A stretch of DNA of 64,000 nucleotides from Phycisphaeraceae bacterium (GCA_019636615.1 JAHBXF010000001.1:62001-126000), one strand, 5' to 3'. Positions 18,658 to 29,870 are shown, counted from the first letter of the stretch. Numbers and translations are program-made. Notes: generated by a model from the letters alone, not told the origin.

Positions 18658-20661
18658 ATGGCCACCATTTCCTCCTCCCGCTCATCATTCATTCACGGAC
18701 AGTGGACCGCCAACGACTCGGCCCTCCTCTACGGCATCGCCGACTGGGGCAAGGGCTATGTCGGGGTCAACAGCGAGGGCCACCTCACCGTGCTCCCTTC
18801 CAAGGAGCCCGGCAAGCAGATCGACCTCTACGAGGTCATCCAGGGCCTTCGCGAGCGCGGCATCCACACGCCCGTGCTCCTGCGGTTCAACGACATCCTG
18901 GCCCACCGCCTGCGTGAGATCCGGCGCGCCTTCAACGACGCCATCAACGACCAGGGGTATACCGGCGGCTATTCGTGCGTCTACCCGATCAAGGTCAACC
19001 AGCAGCGCCACGTGTGCGAGCAGATCGCCTCGCTGGCGGTCGAACTGAACTTCGGCCTTGAAGCCGGCAGCAAGCCCGAACTTCTCGCCGTGCTGGGCCT
19101 CTCGGCCGGCGCGGGCGGCCCGGGCGTCAACGGCATGCCGATCATCTGCAACGGCTTCAAAGACAGCGAGTTCATCGAGACCGTCATCCTCGCCACCAAA
19201 CTCGGGCGCAACATCATCCCGGTGGTCGAGAAGTTCAGCGAACTCGAACTGATCGTGCGCCACGCCAAGAAGTACAACGTGCGCCCCAAGATCGGCCTGC
19301 GCGTGAAACTCTCCAGCCGCGGCGCGGGCCGCTGGGAGGGCTCGGCGGGCGTGCGCTCCAAGTTCGGGCTGTTCGTCTCCGAGGTCATCAAGGCGGTTGA
19401 CTACCTGCGTGCCCACGGCATGCTCGACTGCCTCAACCTTCTGCATTGCCACGTCGGCAGCCAGTTGTACGACATCCGCGTGCTCAAGAACGCCGTCAAC
19501 GAACTGGCCCACATCTACTGCGAACTGCACCAGATGGGCGCCGGCCTCACGATGCTCGACATCGGCGGGGGCATGGGCATCGACTACGACGGCTCGCAGT
19601 CAGCCTGGTCGAGCAGCATCAACTATACCGTGCAGGAATACGCCGCGGACGTTGTCTACCGCATCAAGGCCGTCTGCGACGACAACAGCGTGCCCCACCC
19701 CACCATCTTCAGCGAGTCCGGGCGGGCGATGGTCGCCTATTCCAGCGTGCTCGTCATCGACGTGCTTGGCACCAGCCGATTCGAGGCCGACCCGAACCTG
19801 CCCAACGTCGAGGCCGTGATCGCGGCACAGGAAGCCGCGGGCAACGAAGTGCCCCAGCCCGTGCGCGACCTGCTGGGGTGCTACCGCAACCTCACCGACC
19901 GCAACATCACCGAGAGTTACCACGACGCCACCCAGGCACGCGACGAGGCCATGAGCCTCTTCTCCCTGGGATACATGTCGCTCCCCTTGCGCGCCATCTC
20001 GGAGCAACTCTTCTGGGCCATCGGCCACAAAATCCTCGACCGCTGCCAGAAGCGGGGCGAGGTGCCCGAAGAGTTTGAGGCCCTCCCCGAGGCCCTCTCC
20101 GACATCTACTTCTGCAACTTCTCCCTCTTCCAGTCCATGCCGGACTCCTGGGCCATCGACCAGTTGTTCCCCATCTGCCCCATCCACCGCCTGGGAGAGA
20201 TCCCCACCCGGCGCGGGATCCTGGCCGACATCACCTGCGATTCTGACGGCAAGGTTGACCACTTTGTCGACAAACGCATCGACAAGAAGATCCTGGAACT
20301 GCACGAGGTCAAAGACCTGCCCGGCGAAGGGGCGGGTGTCGAGCCCTACTACCTGGGCGTCTTCCTGCTGGGCGCCTATCAGGAGATCCTGGGCGACCTG
20401 CACAACCTCCTGGGCGACACCCACGCCGTTCACATCTCCGTCAACGAACGGGGCGACTGGGAGATCACCGAGGTCATCGAGGGCGACACCGTCGAAGAGG
20501 TCCTGGCCTATGTGCAGTACGACCCCGAAGACCTCAAGCGGGCCATGCGGCTGGATATCGAGGTCGCCTGCCGCCAGGGCCGCCTCACCCTGGCCGAGGG
20601 CAAGAGCCTGCTGAAGTACTACGACGACGGCCTGGAGGGGTATACCTACCTCGAAGAGTGA
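18658..20661 (+). CDS. speA: Biosynthetic arginine decarboxylase
   Basis: PLP enzyme of the alanine-racemase fold converting arginine to agmatine for polyamine synthesis, 667 residues, close to the usual 630-660. The PLP lysine lies in VYPIKVNQQRHV. The substrate and PLP loops include FGLEAGSKPEL, HCHVGSQ and LDIGGGMGIDYDG, and the C-terminal catalytic Cys region is CPIHRLGEIPTRRG. The ATG at 18658 precedes MATISSSR; the TTG 21 bases upstream is less likely. No speB neighbour. The stop overlaps a GTG that could extend the next frame upstream, but that extension is not protein-like. Confidence 0.95.
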   Translation: MATISSSRSSFIHGQWTANDSALLYGIADWGKGYVGVNSEGHLTVLPSKEPGKQIDLYEVIQGLRERGIHTPVLLRFNDILAHRLREIRRAFNDAINDQGYTGGYSCVYPIKVNQQRHVCEQIASLAVELNFGLEAGSKPELLAVLGLSAGAGGPGVNGMPIICNGFKDSEFIETVILATKLGRNIIPVVEKFSELELIVRHAKKYNVRPKIGLRVKLSSRGAGRWEGSAGVRSKFGLFVSEVIKAVDYLRAHGMLDCLNLLHCHVGSQLYDIRVLKNAVNELAHIYCELHQMGAGLTMLDIGGGMGIDYDGSQSAWSSSINYTVQEYAADVVYRIKAVCDDNSVPHPTIFSESGRAMVAYSSVLVIDVLGTSRFEADPNLPNVEAVIAAQEAAGNEVPQPVRDLLGCYRNLTDRNITESYHDATQARDEAMSLFSLGYMSLPLRAISEQLFWAIGHKILDRCQKRGEVPEEFEALPEALSDIYFCNFSLFQSMPDSWAIDQLFPICPIHRLGEIPTRRGILADITCDSDGKVDHFVDKRIDKKILELHEVKDLPGEGAGVEPYYLGVFLLGAYQEILGDLHNLLGDTHAVHISVNERGDWEITEVIEGDTVEEVLAYVQYDPEDLKRAMRLDIEVACRQGRLTLAEGKSLLKYYDDGLEGYTYLEE

Positions 20662-20885
20662 CCCGGCCGCCCGTTGCCGCAAAGGGGCGGCTGCCAGTTC
20701 GGCACCCACCCGGACACATCACCCGAGTTGGCATCCCCTTTGGCACCGCCAGAGGGCCCGAGAAGGGGGATCGTTTCTGGCATCCTGATTGCCGGGATAG
20801 TGTCGTGGCCCCGGTCACGTTCCATCCCGACTCGGCAGGCGGCAGCGACCATTGCGGGCCCGAGGGGGCCTCGCGCTTCCACCTC

Positions 20886-21320
20886 ATGCTGTCATACGCC
20901 GGCTGGCAGCCCGATCCATGGGTTGACCGTCTGCCCCGGCTTCTCGAGCCGATGGGTGTGATCTCGCACCGTGTCGGCAGCGGGCGAGAGGCCTCGGCCC
21001 TGATCCGTACAACCCCCATCCATGTCGCGGTGGTCGATCTGGGCCTGCCGCTGGACGAAATGTCCGTGGCCGACGAGTTCGCCGAGGGCGGCCCCCGCCT
21101 GCTCGAACTTCTGGCCCGCCTTGATGAACCCCCGCCGGTGGTGGCCGTGAAGCGCAGCCGCACCCACCGAGACGACTCCCGCGAGATCGCCGCCGCGCTG
21201 CGGCTGGGCGCCTTCGCGGTGGTCGACCGTCCGCACGACGCGGAGGGCCTGAACCTGATGCTCGAAGTCCTCCGTCGATGCCTCACCCGTCATTACGGCG
21301 GGTGCTGGCCGGCCGGCTGA
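20886..21320 (+). CDS. Response-regulator receiver-like protein
   Basis: A 144-residue protein with an alternating alpha/beta pattern like a CheY receiver domain. A hydrophobic strand ends in the candidate phosphoacceptor Asp of VAVVDLGLP. A second strand is PPVVAVKRS, and AALRLGAFAVVDRP matches the strand-5 region where receivers carry a conserved Lys; here it is Arg, so phosphorylation may be lost or altered. No output domain. The start is uncertain: the frame is open back to a GTG overlapping the speA stop, but those 76 residues look non-coding. Confidence 0.6.
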   Translation: MLSYAGWQPDPWVDRLPRLLEPMGVISHRVGSGREASALIRTTPIHVAVVDLGLPLDEMSVADEFAEGGPRLLELLARLDEPPPVVAVKRSRTHRDDSREIAAALRLGAFAVVDRPHDAEGLNLMLEVLRRCLTRHYGGCWPAG

Positions 21321-21345
21321 CGGGCAGGAGCGCCTAACCCCCCCA

Positions 21346-21363
21346 CGGCGCGAGCGTTCGCGC
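21346..21363 (+). promoter_or_regulatory. Inverted repeat upstream of groES
   Basis: GGCGCGA-GCGT-TCGCGCC, a perfect 7-bp stem, lies 73 bases before the groES ATG. It is not the CIRCE operator bound by HrcA (no TTAGCACTC half-site). It could be a regulator site or a leader hairpin. Confidence 0.3.
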
Positions 21364-21436
21364 CGCCGGGAACTTGAGTGGAACGCGGCGGCACGAGCCG
21401 TTCGACCGCCGCACAGCACGTTTGGAGAACCTTGAG

Positions 21437-21736
21437 ATGGCAAAGAACACAGTCCGTCCCCTGCACGACAAAATCCTCGTGAAGCGCGACGAAGCCCAGA
21501 GCAAGACAGAGAGCGGCATCTACCTGCCCGAGAGCAGCAAGGACAAGCCCAAGACCGGCGTGATCGAGGCCGTGGGCACGGGCGCGCTCAACACCGACAC
21601 GGGCGAGCGCATCCCCCTGACCGTCAAGAAGGGCGACCGGGTGATCTTCTCCTCGTACGCGGGCACCGAGATCAAGATCGACGGCAACGAACTGCTCATC
21701 ATGAGCGAGGACGACATCCTGGCCGTTATCGACTGA
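21437..21736 (+). CDS. groES: Co-chaperonin GroES
   Basis: The 99-residue cap of the GroEL chaperonin. VRPLHDKILVKRDE at the N-terminus, the mobile-loop segment SKTESGIYLPES and the C-terminal YAGTEIKIDGNELLIMSEDD are diagnostic. The ATG at 21437 follows GGAG. It begins a groES-small gene-groEL unit. Confidence 0.97.
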   Translation: MAKNTVRPLHDKILVKRDEAQSKTESGIYLPESSKDKPKTGVIEAVGTGALNTDTGERIPLTVKKGDRVIFSSYAGTEIKIDGNELLIMSEDDILAVID

Positions 21737-21760
21737 CCCCCTCGCCACACAGAGCAGCCC

Positions 21761-22009
21761 ATGAGCCCGGACCAACTCCGCACCGCACTCCGAGAACTCA
21801 ACGGCGAGCGCGACTGCGCCTTCGTTTTCTTCGGCATGTCTACCGGCGAAGCGGCCCTGCACGTCCAGAACGCCATGCTCATCCCCGACGAGCCCGACCA
21901 CCTGGTCAAGGTGACCGACGGCAAGAGCGTCTACATCGTCGACGCCGAGCGCGTCGTCTGGATCCGCATCGGTCTTGGCCACAGCCACTCTGTCCCCGTG
22001 CGGCCCTGA
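21761..22009 (+). CDS. Small conserved-looking protein between groES and groEL
   Basis: An 82-residue soluble protein starting 24 bases after groES and ending 153 bases before groEL. The composition is protein-like, with hydrophobic strands such as CAFVFFGM and SVYIVDAERVVWIRIG, and no known motif. Its place inside the chaperonin operon suggests co-expression with GroES/EL. Function not recognised. Confidence 0.6.
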   Translation: MSPDQLRTALRELNGERDCAFVFFGMSTGEAALHVQNAMLIPDEPDHLVKVTDGKSVYIVDAERVVWIRIGLGHSHSVPVRP

Positions 22010-22162
22010 GAGCCCCGCCACGGCCAACCCCCGCAAGGCCCCGCTGAGCGGCGAAGAGAGATCCCCGCCCGTCACCCCGGGCGAGCACCAACCCACCAAC
22101 CACCCGCCCGCGGCACACACCGTCGGCGGCGCACGACAGCACCGTCACAAGAAAGGCAACAC

Positions 22163-23797
<1,635 letters not shown>

Positions 23798-23834
23798 TCC
23801 ATCGCTGAACGCTGAAACCACTTACTACTGACAC

Positions 23835-23862
23835 AGCCCCGGGCCATGGCCCGGGGCTTTTT
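23835..23862 (+). terminator. Rho-independent terminator after groEL
   Basis: A perfect 11-bp stem AGCCCCGGGCC/GGCCCGGGGCT with a two-base AT loop, then a run of five T that overlaps the stem end. Confidence 0.92.
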
Positions 23863-23878
23863 GGTGCGCCCTGAGCGT

Positions 23879-24196
23879 TCACACCGGCGCGTAAAAGCCG
23901 CCCCCCAGATCCTTGATCTTCCCCTGGCGCGCCAGTTCCTGCCACACCGCCCGCGGGAAGGTGTTGGGCGGGATGATGCCGATGTTGCCCACGTTCTTCC
24001 CGCCCGTCATCGGGCGCGAGGCCCCCAGTTTGGATTCGTGGTCGAGTTTGGTCAACTTGTGCCGCTTCTTGAAGGCCGTCAGCGCCCTCTTGAGTTCCTC
24101 GGGATCAATCGTCGGGGGCAGCGGCGCCGCCCGCGGCTCGCCCTGCTGCTCTCCCTGCTGTTCTCCCTGCCGGCCCGCCTGTTGCTCCTGGTGCAT
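23879..24196 (-). CDS. Hypothetical protein with Gln/Glu-rich N-terminus
   Basis: A 105-residue protein whose ATG is preceded by AAGGAG, so translation is likely. The first 30 residues are Gln/Gly/Glu repeats (GEQQGEQQGE). The rest is a basic, globular-looking domain with LKRALTAFKKRHKLTKLDHE and a Gly-rich end (GKIKDLGGGFYAPV). Not recognised. It is convergent with groEL and divergent from the next lipoprotein gene. Confidence 0.65.
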   Translation of the reverse strand: MHQEQQAGRQGEQQGEQQGEPRAAPLPPTIDPEELKRALTAFKKRHKLTKLDHESKLGASRPMTGGKNVGNIGIIPPNTFPRAVWQELARQGKIKDLGGGFYAPV

Positions 24197-24302
24197 GCGT
24201 TCTCCTTGTGACGCACTGTATCGCACACGCCGGGAACCCACCCCCATCGCACGCTCCCCCGCGTGACGGAAAGACGTACAGTCGCGCATCCACTGTCACG
24301 CC

Positions 24303-25013
24303 ATGCGCACAGCCTGCTTCATCCCCGGCGCGTTCTTTCTGCTGCTCTGCGGCTCAGGGTGCACCGGTTCCGACGTGGGCGAGCCCGCCCCGCACGTGCC
24401 GCTGCCCATCGTCGGCCTTCCCTGCGAAGGGTGCGAAGGTGTGTTTCAGGGCCTGCCCGGCGAACTCACGTCGCACACCCGCATCGCGCCCGAGGGTGAG
24501 CACGGCCAGCCGCTGAGAATCGAAGGCGTTGTCACCAACGAGCGGGGTCGCCCGGCGCGCGGCGTCATCGTCTACGCCTATCACACCGACGCCGCGGGCC
24601 GATACCCGCCCCACCCGGACTTCCGCAGCGGCGCGGCCGCCGACCACGGCCGCCTGCGTGCGTGGGCCATCACCGATTCCGCCGGCCGCTACCGCTTCGA
24701 CACGGTCATGCCCGCCCCATACCCGCAGCACGACACGCCCCGCCACGTCCACATGCACATCATCGAACCGGGCCGATGCACGTATTACATCGACGACCTG
24801 CTCTTCGCCGACGATCCGCTGCTCACGGCGAGCCGGCGTGCCGCGCTGGTCAACGGGCGCGGCGGGGATGGTGCCGTGGTTGAACCTGAGCGGGATGATT
24901 CTGGCACGTTGATCGCCACACGCAACATCCGGCTGGGCGCGGGCATCTCGGGGTATCCCCCTCGCCCCGAGCCACCAACCCCGCAACGCCCTGAGCCCGC
25001 CCCAGGCCCATGA
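24303..25013 (+). CDS. Intradiol-dioxygenase-like lipoprotein
   Basis: A 236-residue exported protein with signal peptide and lipobox LLCGSGC. The body has the fold signature of the protocatechuate 3,4-dioxygenase C-terminal family: RPARGVIVYAYHTDAAGRY, then RAWAITDSAGRYRFDTVMPAPYP and PRHVHMHI. The Tyr and His positions needed for ferric iron are partly present (Tyr before the PAPYP turn, His in HVHMH). Such lipoproteins are widespread but of unknown substrate, so a ring-cleaving role should not be assumed. The C-terminus is Pro-rich. It ends 29 bases before the convergent glgB end. Confidence 0.75.
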   Translation: MRTACFIPGAFFLLLCGSGCTGSDVGEPAPHVPLPIVGLPCEGCEGVFQGLPGELTSHTRIAPEGEHGQPLRIEGVVTNERGRPARGVIVYAYHTDAAGRYPPHPDFRSGAAADHGRLRAWAITDSAGRYRFDTVMPAPYPQHDTPRHVHMHIIEPGRCTYYIDDLLFADDPLLTASRRAALVNGRGGDGAVVEPERDDSGTLIATRNIRLGAGISGYPPRPEPPTPQRPEPAPGP

Positions 25014-25041
25014 AGCGTCACACGCACGCGGGGAGATGGGC

Positions 25042-27087
25042 TCACGCCCGGGCGGGCTCGAAGGTGTAGACCTGCGCCGAACGCGCCGGGACATACAGCA
25101 TGACGTGCGGGCCGACGTCATCGCGCTGCGCCGGCGCCTGCTCACCCGCGGCGACGAGCCCGTGACCATCGAACTCGGTGGCATCCGAGTTGAGCACCAT
25201 GCGCCAGCCGCCGCGCTCGTCGCCTCTGGGCGAGGCGATGCGCAGCGCCGTGGCCGAGCGTGTGGGATGCCAGTTGAAGACAAAGAGCAACCCGCCGCGA
25301 TGAAAGGCAAGAATCTTGTCCTCTTCGTGCACGTACAGCAGGCCGGCCTGGGGCGCTGCCAGCAGGGCGTGTGCCCCGTCGAGCCCCACCATCGCGCGGT
25401 CGAAGGCGCCGAGCCCGGCGTAGCGCAGGTCTTTGCGCTCGCTCAGCGACCACTGCCGGCGGCAGTAATGGAACGACCACTGATTGCCCTCACGGGGGAA
25501 GTCGATCCACTCCGGGTGCCCGAACTCGTTGCCCATGAAGTTGAGCCACCCCTCGCCGCCCAGCGCGAACGTGACGAGGCGGATCATCTTGTGCAGCGCA
25601 ACGCCCCTGTCAACGACGAGGCTGCGCGAGGCGCGGCTCATGTTCCAGTACATCTCCTGGTCCATCAGCCAGAAGGCGATGGTTTTATCGCCGACCAGGG
25701 CCTGATCGTGGCTCTCGCAATAGGCGATGTGGCGCTCCATGTGCCTGCGGTTGCACAGCGTGCCGAAGATGTCATCCATGCGCCAGTCTTCGTCGCGGAC
25801 GTCGCGCAGAAGGCGAATCCAGAAATCCGGCAGCCCCATGGCCAGCCGAAAATCAAACCCGATGCCCCCTTCCGCCGTGGGGCGGCAGAGGCCGACCATG
25901 CCCGAAACATCCTCGGCGATCGCCAGGCACGACGGCCGCACGGCGTGGGCCAGGTCGCAGGCCAACTGCAGGTACACCACCGCGTCATCATCCACGCCGT
26001 GACGCAGATAGTCGTCGTACGACCCAAAGCCCTGCCCCAGCCCGTGGTGCTGGTACATCATGCTGGTGACCCCGTCGAAGCGGAACCCATCAATGTTGTA
26101 CTCTTCAAGCCAGTAGCGCACGTTGCTCAGCAGGAACCTCTGCACCTCCCACTTGCCGTAGTCGAAGAGCATCGAATCCCACGCGGGGTGCTCGCCCCTG
26201 GGCCCCGCGTGAAAGTACTGGTGGTCTGTGCCGTCGAACCTGTTGAGCCCTTCAACCGTGTTCTTCACGCTGTGGCTGTGCACGAGGTCAATCACCACGG
26301 CGATGCCCATGCCGTGCGCCGCATCGACGAGCGCCTTGAAATCTTCCGGTGTTCCAAACCGCGACGACACCGCGAAGAAGTTGCTCACGTGGTAGCCGAA
26401 ACTGGCGTAGTAGGGGTGCTCCTGCACCGCCATGAACTGGATGCAGTTATACCCCGCGCTCGCCACACGGCCCAGCACGTCCCGCTGGAACTCGGCGAAG
26501 GTGCCCACACGCCCTTCCTCCACGGCCATGCCCACGTGCGCTTCATACACGCGCGGCGAGCCGCCCCGCTCAAGCCACGATGGGCGCGCATGCTTCCAGT
26601 CATACGCCGGCGGCATCCACACAACGCCCGTGGCGTTCTGGCCCTGCTGGTCAAACTCGACGCGTCGGATATACGCGGGGATGCGGTCGTTCCCCCCCGC
26701 GTCAGATCGCACGTGCACTTTCACGCGTGCGCCGTGCGCGATCGCGTCACCCTCGATGAACAGGCTCCACACCCCGAAGCCGTCCCGCCGCATCGGGTGC
26801 GAATCGCGGCTCCAGCCGTTGAAATCCCCGGTCAGCGAGAGGCTCTGCGCGCCCGGCGCCCACTCGCGATACCACACGCCGGTGCGCCCTTCGTGCACCC
26901 CCCGCGTGAACCCGAGCCGCTCGTGGCCGCGCGCAAACTCAAGGAGTGATCCCTCCGCGCTCTCGATCTTCGCGCGTGCGTCCAGGTACCGCCGATAACG
27001 GGCGCGGATGGCGTCTTCGTATGGCCCCAGCCACGGATCATGGTCGATCAGGCCCATACGATCTTTGCGGTCGTTCGCGGTTGTCAC
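25042..27087 (-). CDS. glgB: 1,4-alpha-glucan branching enzyme, eukaryote-type
   Basis: A GH13 enzyme of 681 residues that makes alpha-1,6 branches in glycogen. It has an N-terminal CBM48 (REWAPGAQSLSLTGDFNGW), then the GH13 barrel with the nucleophile Asp in GFRFDGVTSM, the acid Glu in AIAEDVSGM and the third Asp in ESHDQALVGDKT. The extended motifs, such as MYQHHG after the nucleophile and LNFMGNEFGHPEW, match the GBE1/eukaryotic subfamily rather than typical bacterial GlgB. It is divergent from the next gene with 71 bases between. Confidence 0.93.
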   Translation of the reverse strand: MTTANDRKDRMGLIDHDPWLGPYEDAIRARYRRYLDARAKIESAEGSLLEFARGHERLGFTRGVHEGRTGVWYREWAPGAQSLSLTGDFNGWSRDSHPMRRDGFGVWSLFIEGDAIAHGARVKVHVRSDAGGNDRIPAYIRRVEFDQQGQNATGVVWMPPAYDWKHARPSWLERGGSPRVYEAHVGMAVEEGRVGTFAEFQRDVLGRVASAGYNCIQFMAVQEHPYYASFGYHVSNFFAVSSRFGTPEDFKALVDAAHGMGIAVVIDLVHSHSVKNTVEGLNRFDGTDHQYFHAGPRGEHPAWDSMLFDYGKWEVQRFLLSNVRYWLEEYNIDGFRFDGVTSMMYQHHGLGQGFGSYDDYLRHGVDDDAVVYLQLACDLAHAVRPSCLAIAEDVSGMVGLCRPTAEGGIGFDFRLAMGLPDFWIRLLRDVRDEDWRMDDIFGTLCNRRHMERHIAYCESHDQALVGDKTIAFWLMDQEMYWNMSRASRSLVVDRGVALHKMIRLVTFALGGEGWLNFMGNEFGHPEWIDFPREGNQWSFHYCRRQWSLSERKDLRYAGLGAFDRAMVGLDGAHALLAAPQAGLLYVHEEDKILAFHRGGLLFVFNWHPTRSATALRIASPRGDERGGWRMVLNSDATEFDGHGLVAAGEQAPAQRDDVGPHVMLYVPARSAQVYTFEPARA

Positions 27088-27158
27088 GGGGGCACTGTAA
27101 CCACAGCCCCGCCCCGCTTCCCGCCCGGTTCCCAGCGCTATCCCGCAGGAGGTCGCCT

Positions 27159-29483
27159 TTGTTCATCCGTCTTGCCGCGCTCGGGGGCCTGGCTGCCACG
27201 CTCGCCGCTCAGGCGCAGGTGGTTGTACAACCCTGGCCAATCGGGCCGGGCATGGCGAATGTCACCTCCGTCGCCGCCGCGCCACTCGCGGGGTGGTATG
27301 CCACCGGCGCGACAGGCTCCAACACCGTTGAACTGCGCGGCATCACAGGCGAGGCGGTCGCCACGCTCTCGGCGGCGCAGTTGAGCGCGTTGCTGCCTTG
27401 GATGAACTTCAACACCGTCGCCGATGGCCCGGCAGCACTCGCCTTCAGCGATTCGGGCCGCCTGCTCTTTGTCGCCGTGCGAGACACCACAAGCGCACCG
27501 GACGGGCTGCCGGGAGACGCCATTCTGCGCTACGACACCTTCACGGGCGATGTGCGTGTCTTTGCCCGCGTCGAAGTCGGCGGCTTCAACCCACTACCCC
27601 AGCCGTCGCTGGCGCACTTCAAAGGAAGGCTGTATGTGGGCTGGGGCGGCGCGGTGCGGGTGTACCGCGCGGGCGCGAACGACCTTGCCGGCACGCTTCT
27701 TTCCACCGCTCCCCTCGGTGCCGCCGCCGACGCCGTATCACTCGCCGTAGACCGCGAGCGCAGCGCGCTGATCGCGGCGGCGGGCGCGGCACTTTCGCGC
27801 GCCGTGATCGCCGGCGACTCGCTGTCCTTCTCGCCGCTGGGCACGGTCCCGCACACCGTTCGCGCGCTGACCTACTGCGACCACTGCCTGGCACCCGGCA
27901 GCGAAGGCCTCTTCATCGCCACGGCCGCCGGCCCCGGCCTGCCAAGCCTGCTGCGTGCATCGCCGGCCATGGCCGGGGCTCAGGCCGCGTGGAACCCCTC
28001 ACCTGTCGCGCTGCCGGAACTGAGTCTCACGGCCCTTTCGGCAACCGCTGACGGGGCCCTGCTCGCGGCCGCGACCACCGAGGGCGCCCTTCGAATTCAC
28101 GACACTGCGGACACTCGGCTCTCGTTCGATGCATGGGTGGCCGACGAGTTTTCGCAGGTGCTCAACCTTGCCACGGCCTTGATCGGGGCGGACGGCTCTG
28201 CGGACGGCTGGGTGACCGATGCCGATGTGCAACCGGGTTGGCAGCGGTTCCATCCTGCAACGCCGGATGCCGCGCTGTGGGCCGTGCTCTTGCACATGGC
28301 CGAAGAGTCAATGCGGCCCGCCGGCGCGTCGCGCGACATCATCGCGCAGATCTTGAGCCGCTACGCGGGGCGATCGCCCGGCCCATCGCCATCGCGCACG
28401 GCGGACGGCATCTTCCGCCACTGGATCGACCCGGCAACGGGTGGGGTCAAGCCCGGGTGGGATCCAGAGTTTGCCACGATGAGCACCATGAAGATCGCGC
28501 TGGCCGCGGCGCGGGCCCGCGCGATGTTCCCCGCAGAGAGCCAGATCCGCGCATCGGCCGAAGACATTCTCTGCGGCGTGCACCAGTGGGACGACTATTT
28601 CTCCCCGGCAGGCACCGCGATGTACCTCAAGGGCCATGCGGCCGGCGGCCCGGTCGCAGGCACACTCTCGGGTGGGTGGCATGAGGGGCTTCTCTTTGCC
28701 GAGCAGGCGGGTGCCTATGGCGGGCAGCGCGGCCAACTCGCCGCGTGGGCCTGGCTCACGCCCACGCTGTGGCCCACGGCCAGTTATGTGGCCGGGCAAC
28801 CCGTCGTCACGACCTCGCCCAACAGTTTCTCGGCCGCTTTCATCACGCACTACCCGCTGCTCACCGTGCCCGGCTTCAGGGCCGACAGCGGCTGGCGCTC
28901 GCACACACGAAACCTCGCCGCGAGCCACGCGGCCTGGATCGACGACAACGGGCCCAGGTGGTACACGGTTTTCTCTGCGGGCACCACCCGGGCCGACTGG
29001 GGCGGCTATCACGCCGACAGTCTGAGCAACCACCCCGGCGATGTCTCAACCTTTCCGAGCGTCATCGCCTTTTCGGCGGGGCATTGGCCCAACGCCATCG
29101 CCCACGCCGCGGCCGGGTACCACGCCTATCGAACCGGCGCGCGGCAGACGTTCCTCTCGGGCGCATCGGTGCTTTACCGACGTTCGAACATCGACCCCGG
29201 ATATTCACCAAACTCCGCCGGTCTGCCCGACCTGGCCGTGGGTGCCCTGGCGCTCGCGGGGCTTCTCCAGCCCGGTCTCATCGACGGCATCCTGGCCGGT
29301 GGCGCGTACCCGTCGTGCGGGGGGTGCATCGCGGATTGGAACGCGGACGGCGGGGTTGATGGGAGCGATGTTCAGGCCTTCTTCGCCGACTGGGAGACGG
29401 GCGACGCCGACGTGAACGAAGACGGGGGCACAGACGGGAGCGATGTTCAGGCCTTTTTCACCTTCTGGGAAGCGGGCTGCTGA
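27159..29483 (+). CDS. Large secreted protein with C-terminal dockerin-like repeats
   Basis: A 774-residue exported protein. The start is a TTG at 27159 preceded six bases upstream by a perfect AGGAGG and followed by a signal peptide (FIRLAALGGLAATLAAQAQ). The first half looks beta-propeller-like. The second half (from about residue 425) is helical and Trp-rich and weakly resembles glycoamylase-type alpha/alpha barrels (SFSAAFITHYPLLTVPGF). The last 50 residues hold two calcium-binding dockerin-like repeats (DWNADGGVDGSDVQAFF and DVNEDGGTDGSDVQAFF) and end in Gly-Cys, a surface-anchoring tail type found in Phycisphaerae. Its place next to glgB suggests glucan metabolism, but the enzyme class is unproven. 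Confidence 0.75.
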   Translation: MFIRLAALGGLAATLAAQAQVVVQPWPIGPGMANVTSVAAAPLAGWYATGATGSNTVELRGITGEAVATLSAAQLSALLPWMNFNTVADGPAALAFSDSGRLLFVAVRDTTSAPDGLPGDAILRYDTFTGDVRVFARVEVGGFNPLPQPSLAHFKGRLYVGWGGAVRVYRAGANDLAGTLLSTAPLGAAADAVSLAVDRERSALIAAAGAALSRAVIAGDSLSFSPLGTVPHTVRALTYCDHCLAPGSEGLFIATAAGPGLPSLLRASPAMAGAQAAWNPSPVALPELSLTALSATADGALLAAATTEGALRIHDTADTRLSFDAWVADEFSQVLNLATALIGADGSADGWVTDADVQPGWQRFHPATPDAALWAVLLHMAEESMRPAGASRDIIAQILSRYAGRSPGPSPSRTADGIFRHWIDPATGGVKPGWDPEFATMSTMKIALAAARARAMFPAESQIRASAEDILCGVHQWDDYFSPAGTAMYLKGHAAGGPVAGTLSGGWHEGLLFAEQAGAYGGQRGQLAAWAWLTPTLWPTASYVAGQPVVTTSPNSFSAAFITHYPLLTVPGFRADSGWRSHTRNLAASHAAWIDDNGPRWYTVFSAGTTRADWGGYHADSLSNHPGDVSTFPSVIAFSAGHWPNAIAHAAAGYHAYRTGARQTFLSGASVLYRRSNIDPGYSPNSAGLPDLAVGALALAGLLQPGLIDGILAGGAYPSCGGCIADWNADGGVDGSDVQAFFADWETGDADVNEDGGTDGSDVQAFFTFWEAGC

Positions 29484-29870
29484 CAGCCGGATACGGCCGC
29501 GCGGCCTATTGCGGGGGCCTTGGCGCGGGTGTGCGGAGACTTGATTCGAGGTAGGCCGCTGTTACTATTCTTCCCCGGAACTGTTCGCGGGAGATGCCGC
29601 GCACAACACCGAACAGAACTGAAACAAAGCGACTCTTGAAATATGGAAGAAGAGGAAGAGGCCATCGAACCCCACTGAGCGTGTGCTGAATCGGCGTCGA
29701 TTCAGCGCCCCGGCCCCCGCTTCGCCATTACTCATATCAATCAACGTTCCCACGCGACGACTCCCGGCGACGTGGCGGCTGTAGGAAGCATCCTTCCACA
29801 CCGCACAACCAACCGCCCTCCCCACACACCCATCAGTCTCAGCACCCAAGCGTTTCAGAAGGACCAAGCC
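29484..29870. other. Long leader region upstream of fusA
   Basis: 387 bases without a credible gene. They hold a candidate promoter (29541-29568) and then a leader of roughly 300 bases that is clearly more A-rich than the flanks between 29600 and 29660. No known leader motif could be identified. Confidence 0.5.
29541..29568 (+). promoter_or_regulatory. Putative fusA promoter
   Basis: TTGATT (29541-29546) and TACTAT (29563-29568) separated by 16 bases. It is the best sigma-70-like pair in the region and implies a leader of about 295 bases before the fusA ATG. Confidence 0.4.

Noticed and set aside
20658..20885. GTG overlapping the speA stop as true start of the receiver-like gene
   Set aside because: The 76 extra residues have non-coding composition and the alpha/beta pattern begins only at the ATG at 20886.
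21321..21436. CIRCE operator upstream of groES
   Set aside because: No TTAGCACTC/GAGTGCTAA half-sites; only a different GC-rich inverted repeat is present.
25036..26949. 637-codon plus-strand frame
   Set aside because: Antisense shadow of glgB; no motif, His/Pro/Arg-rich.
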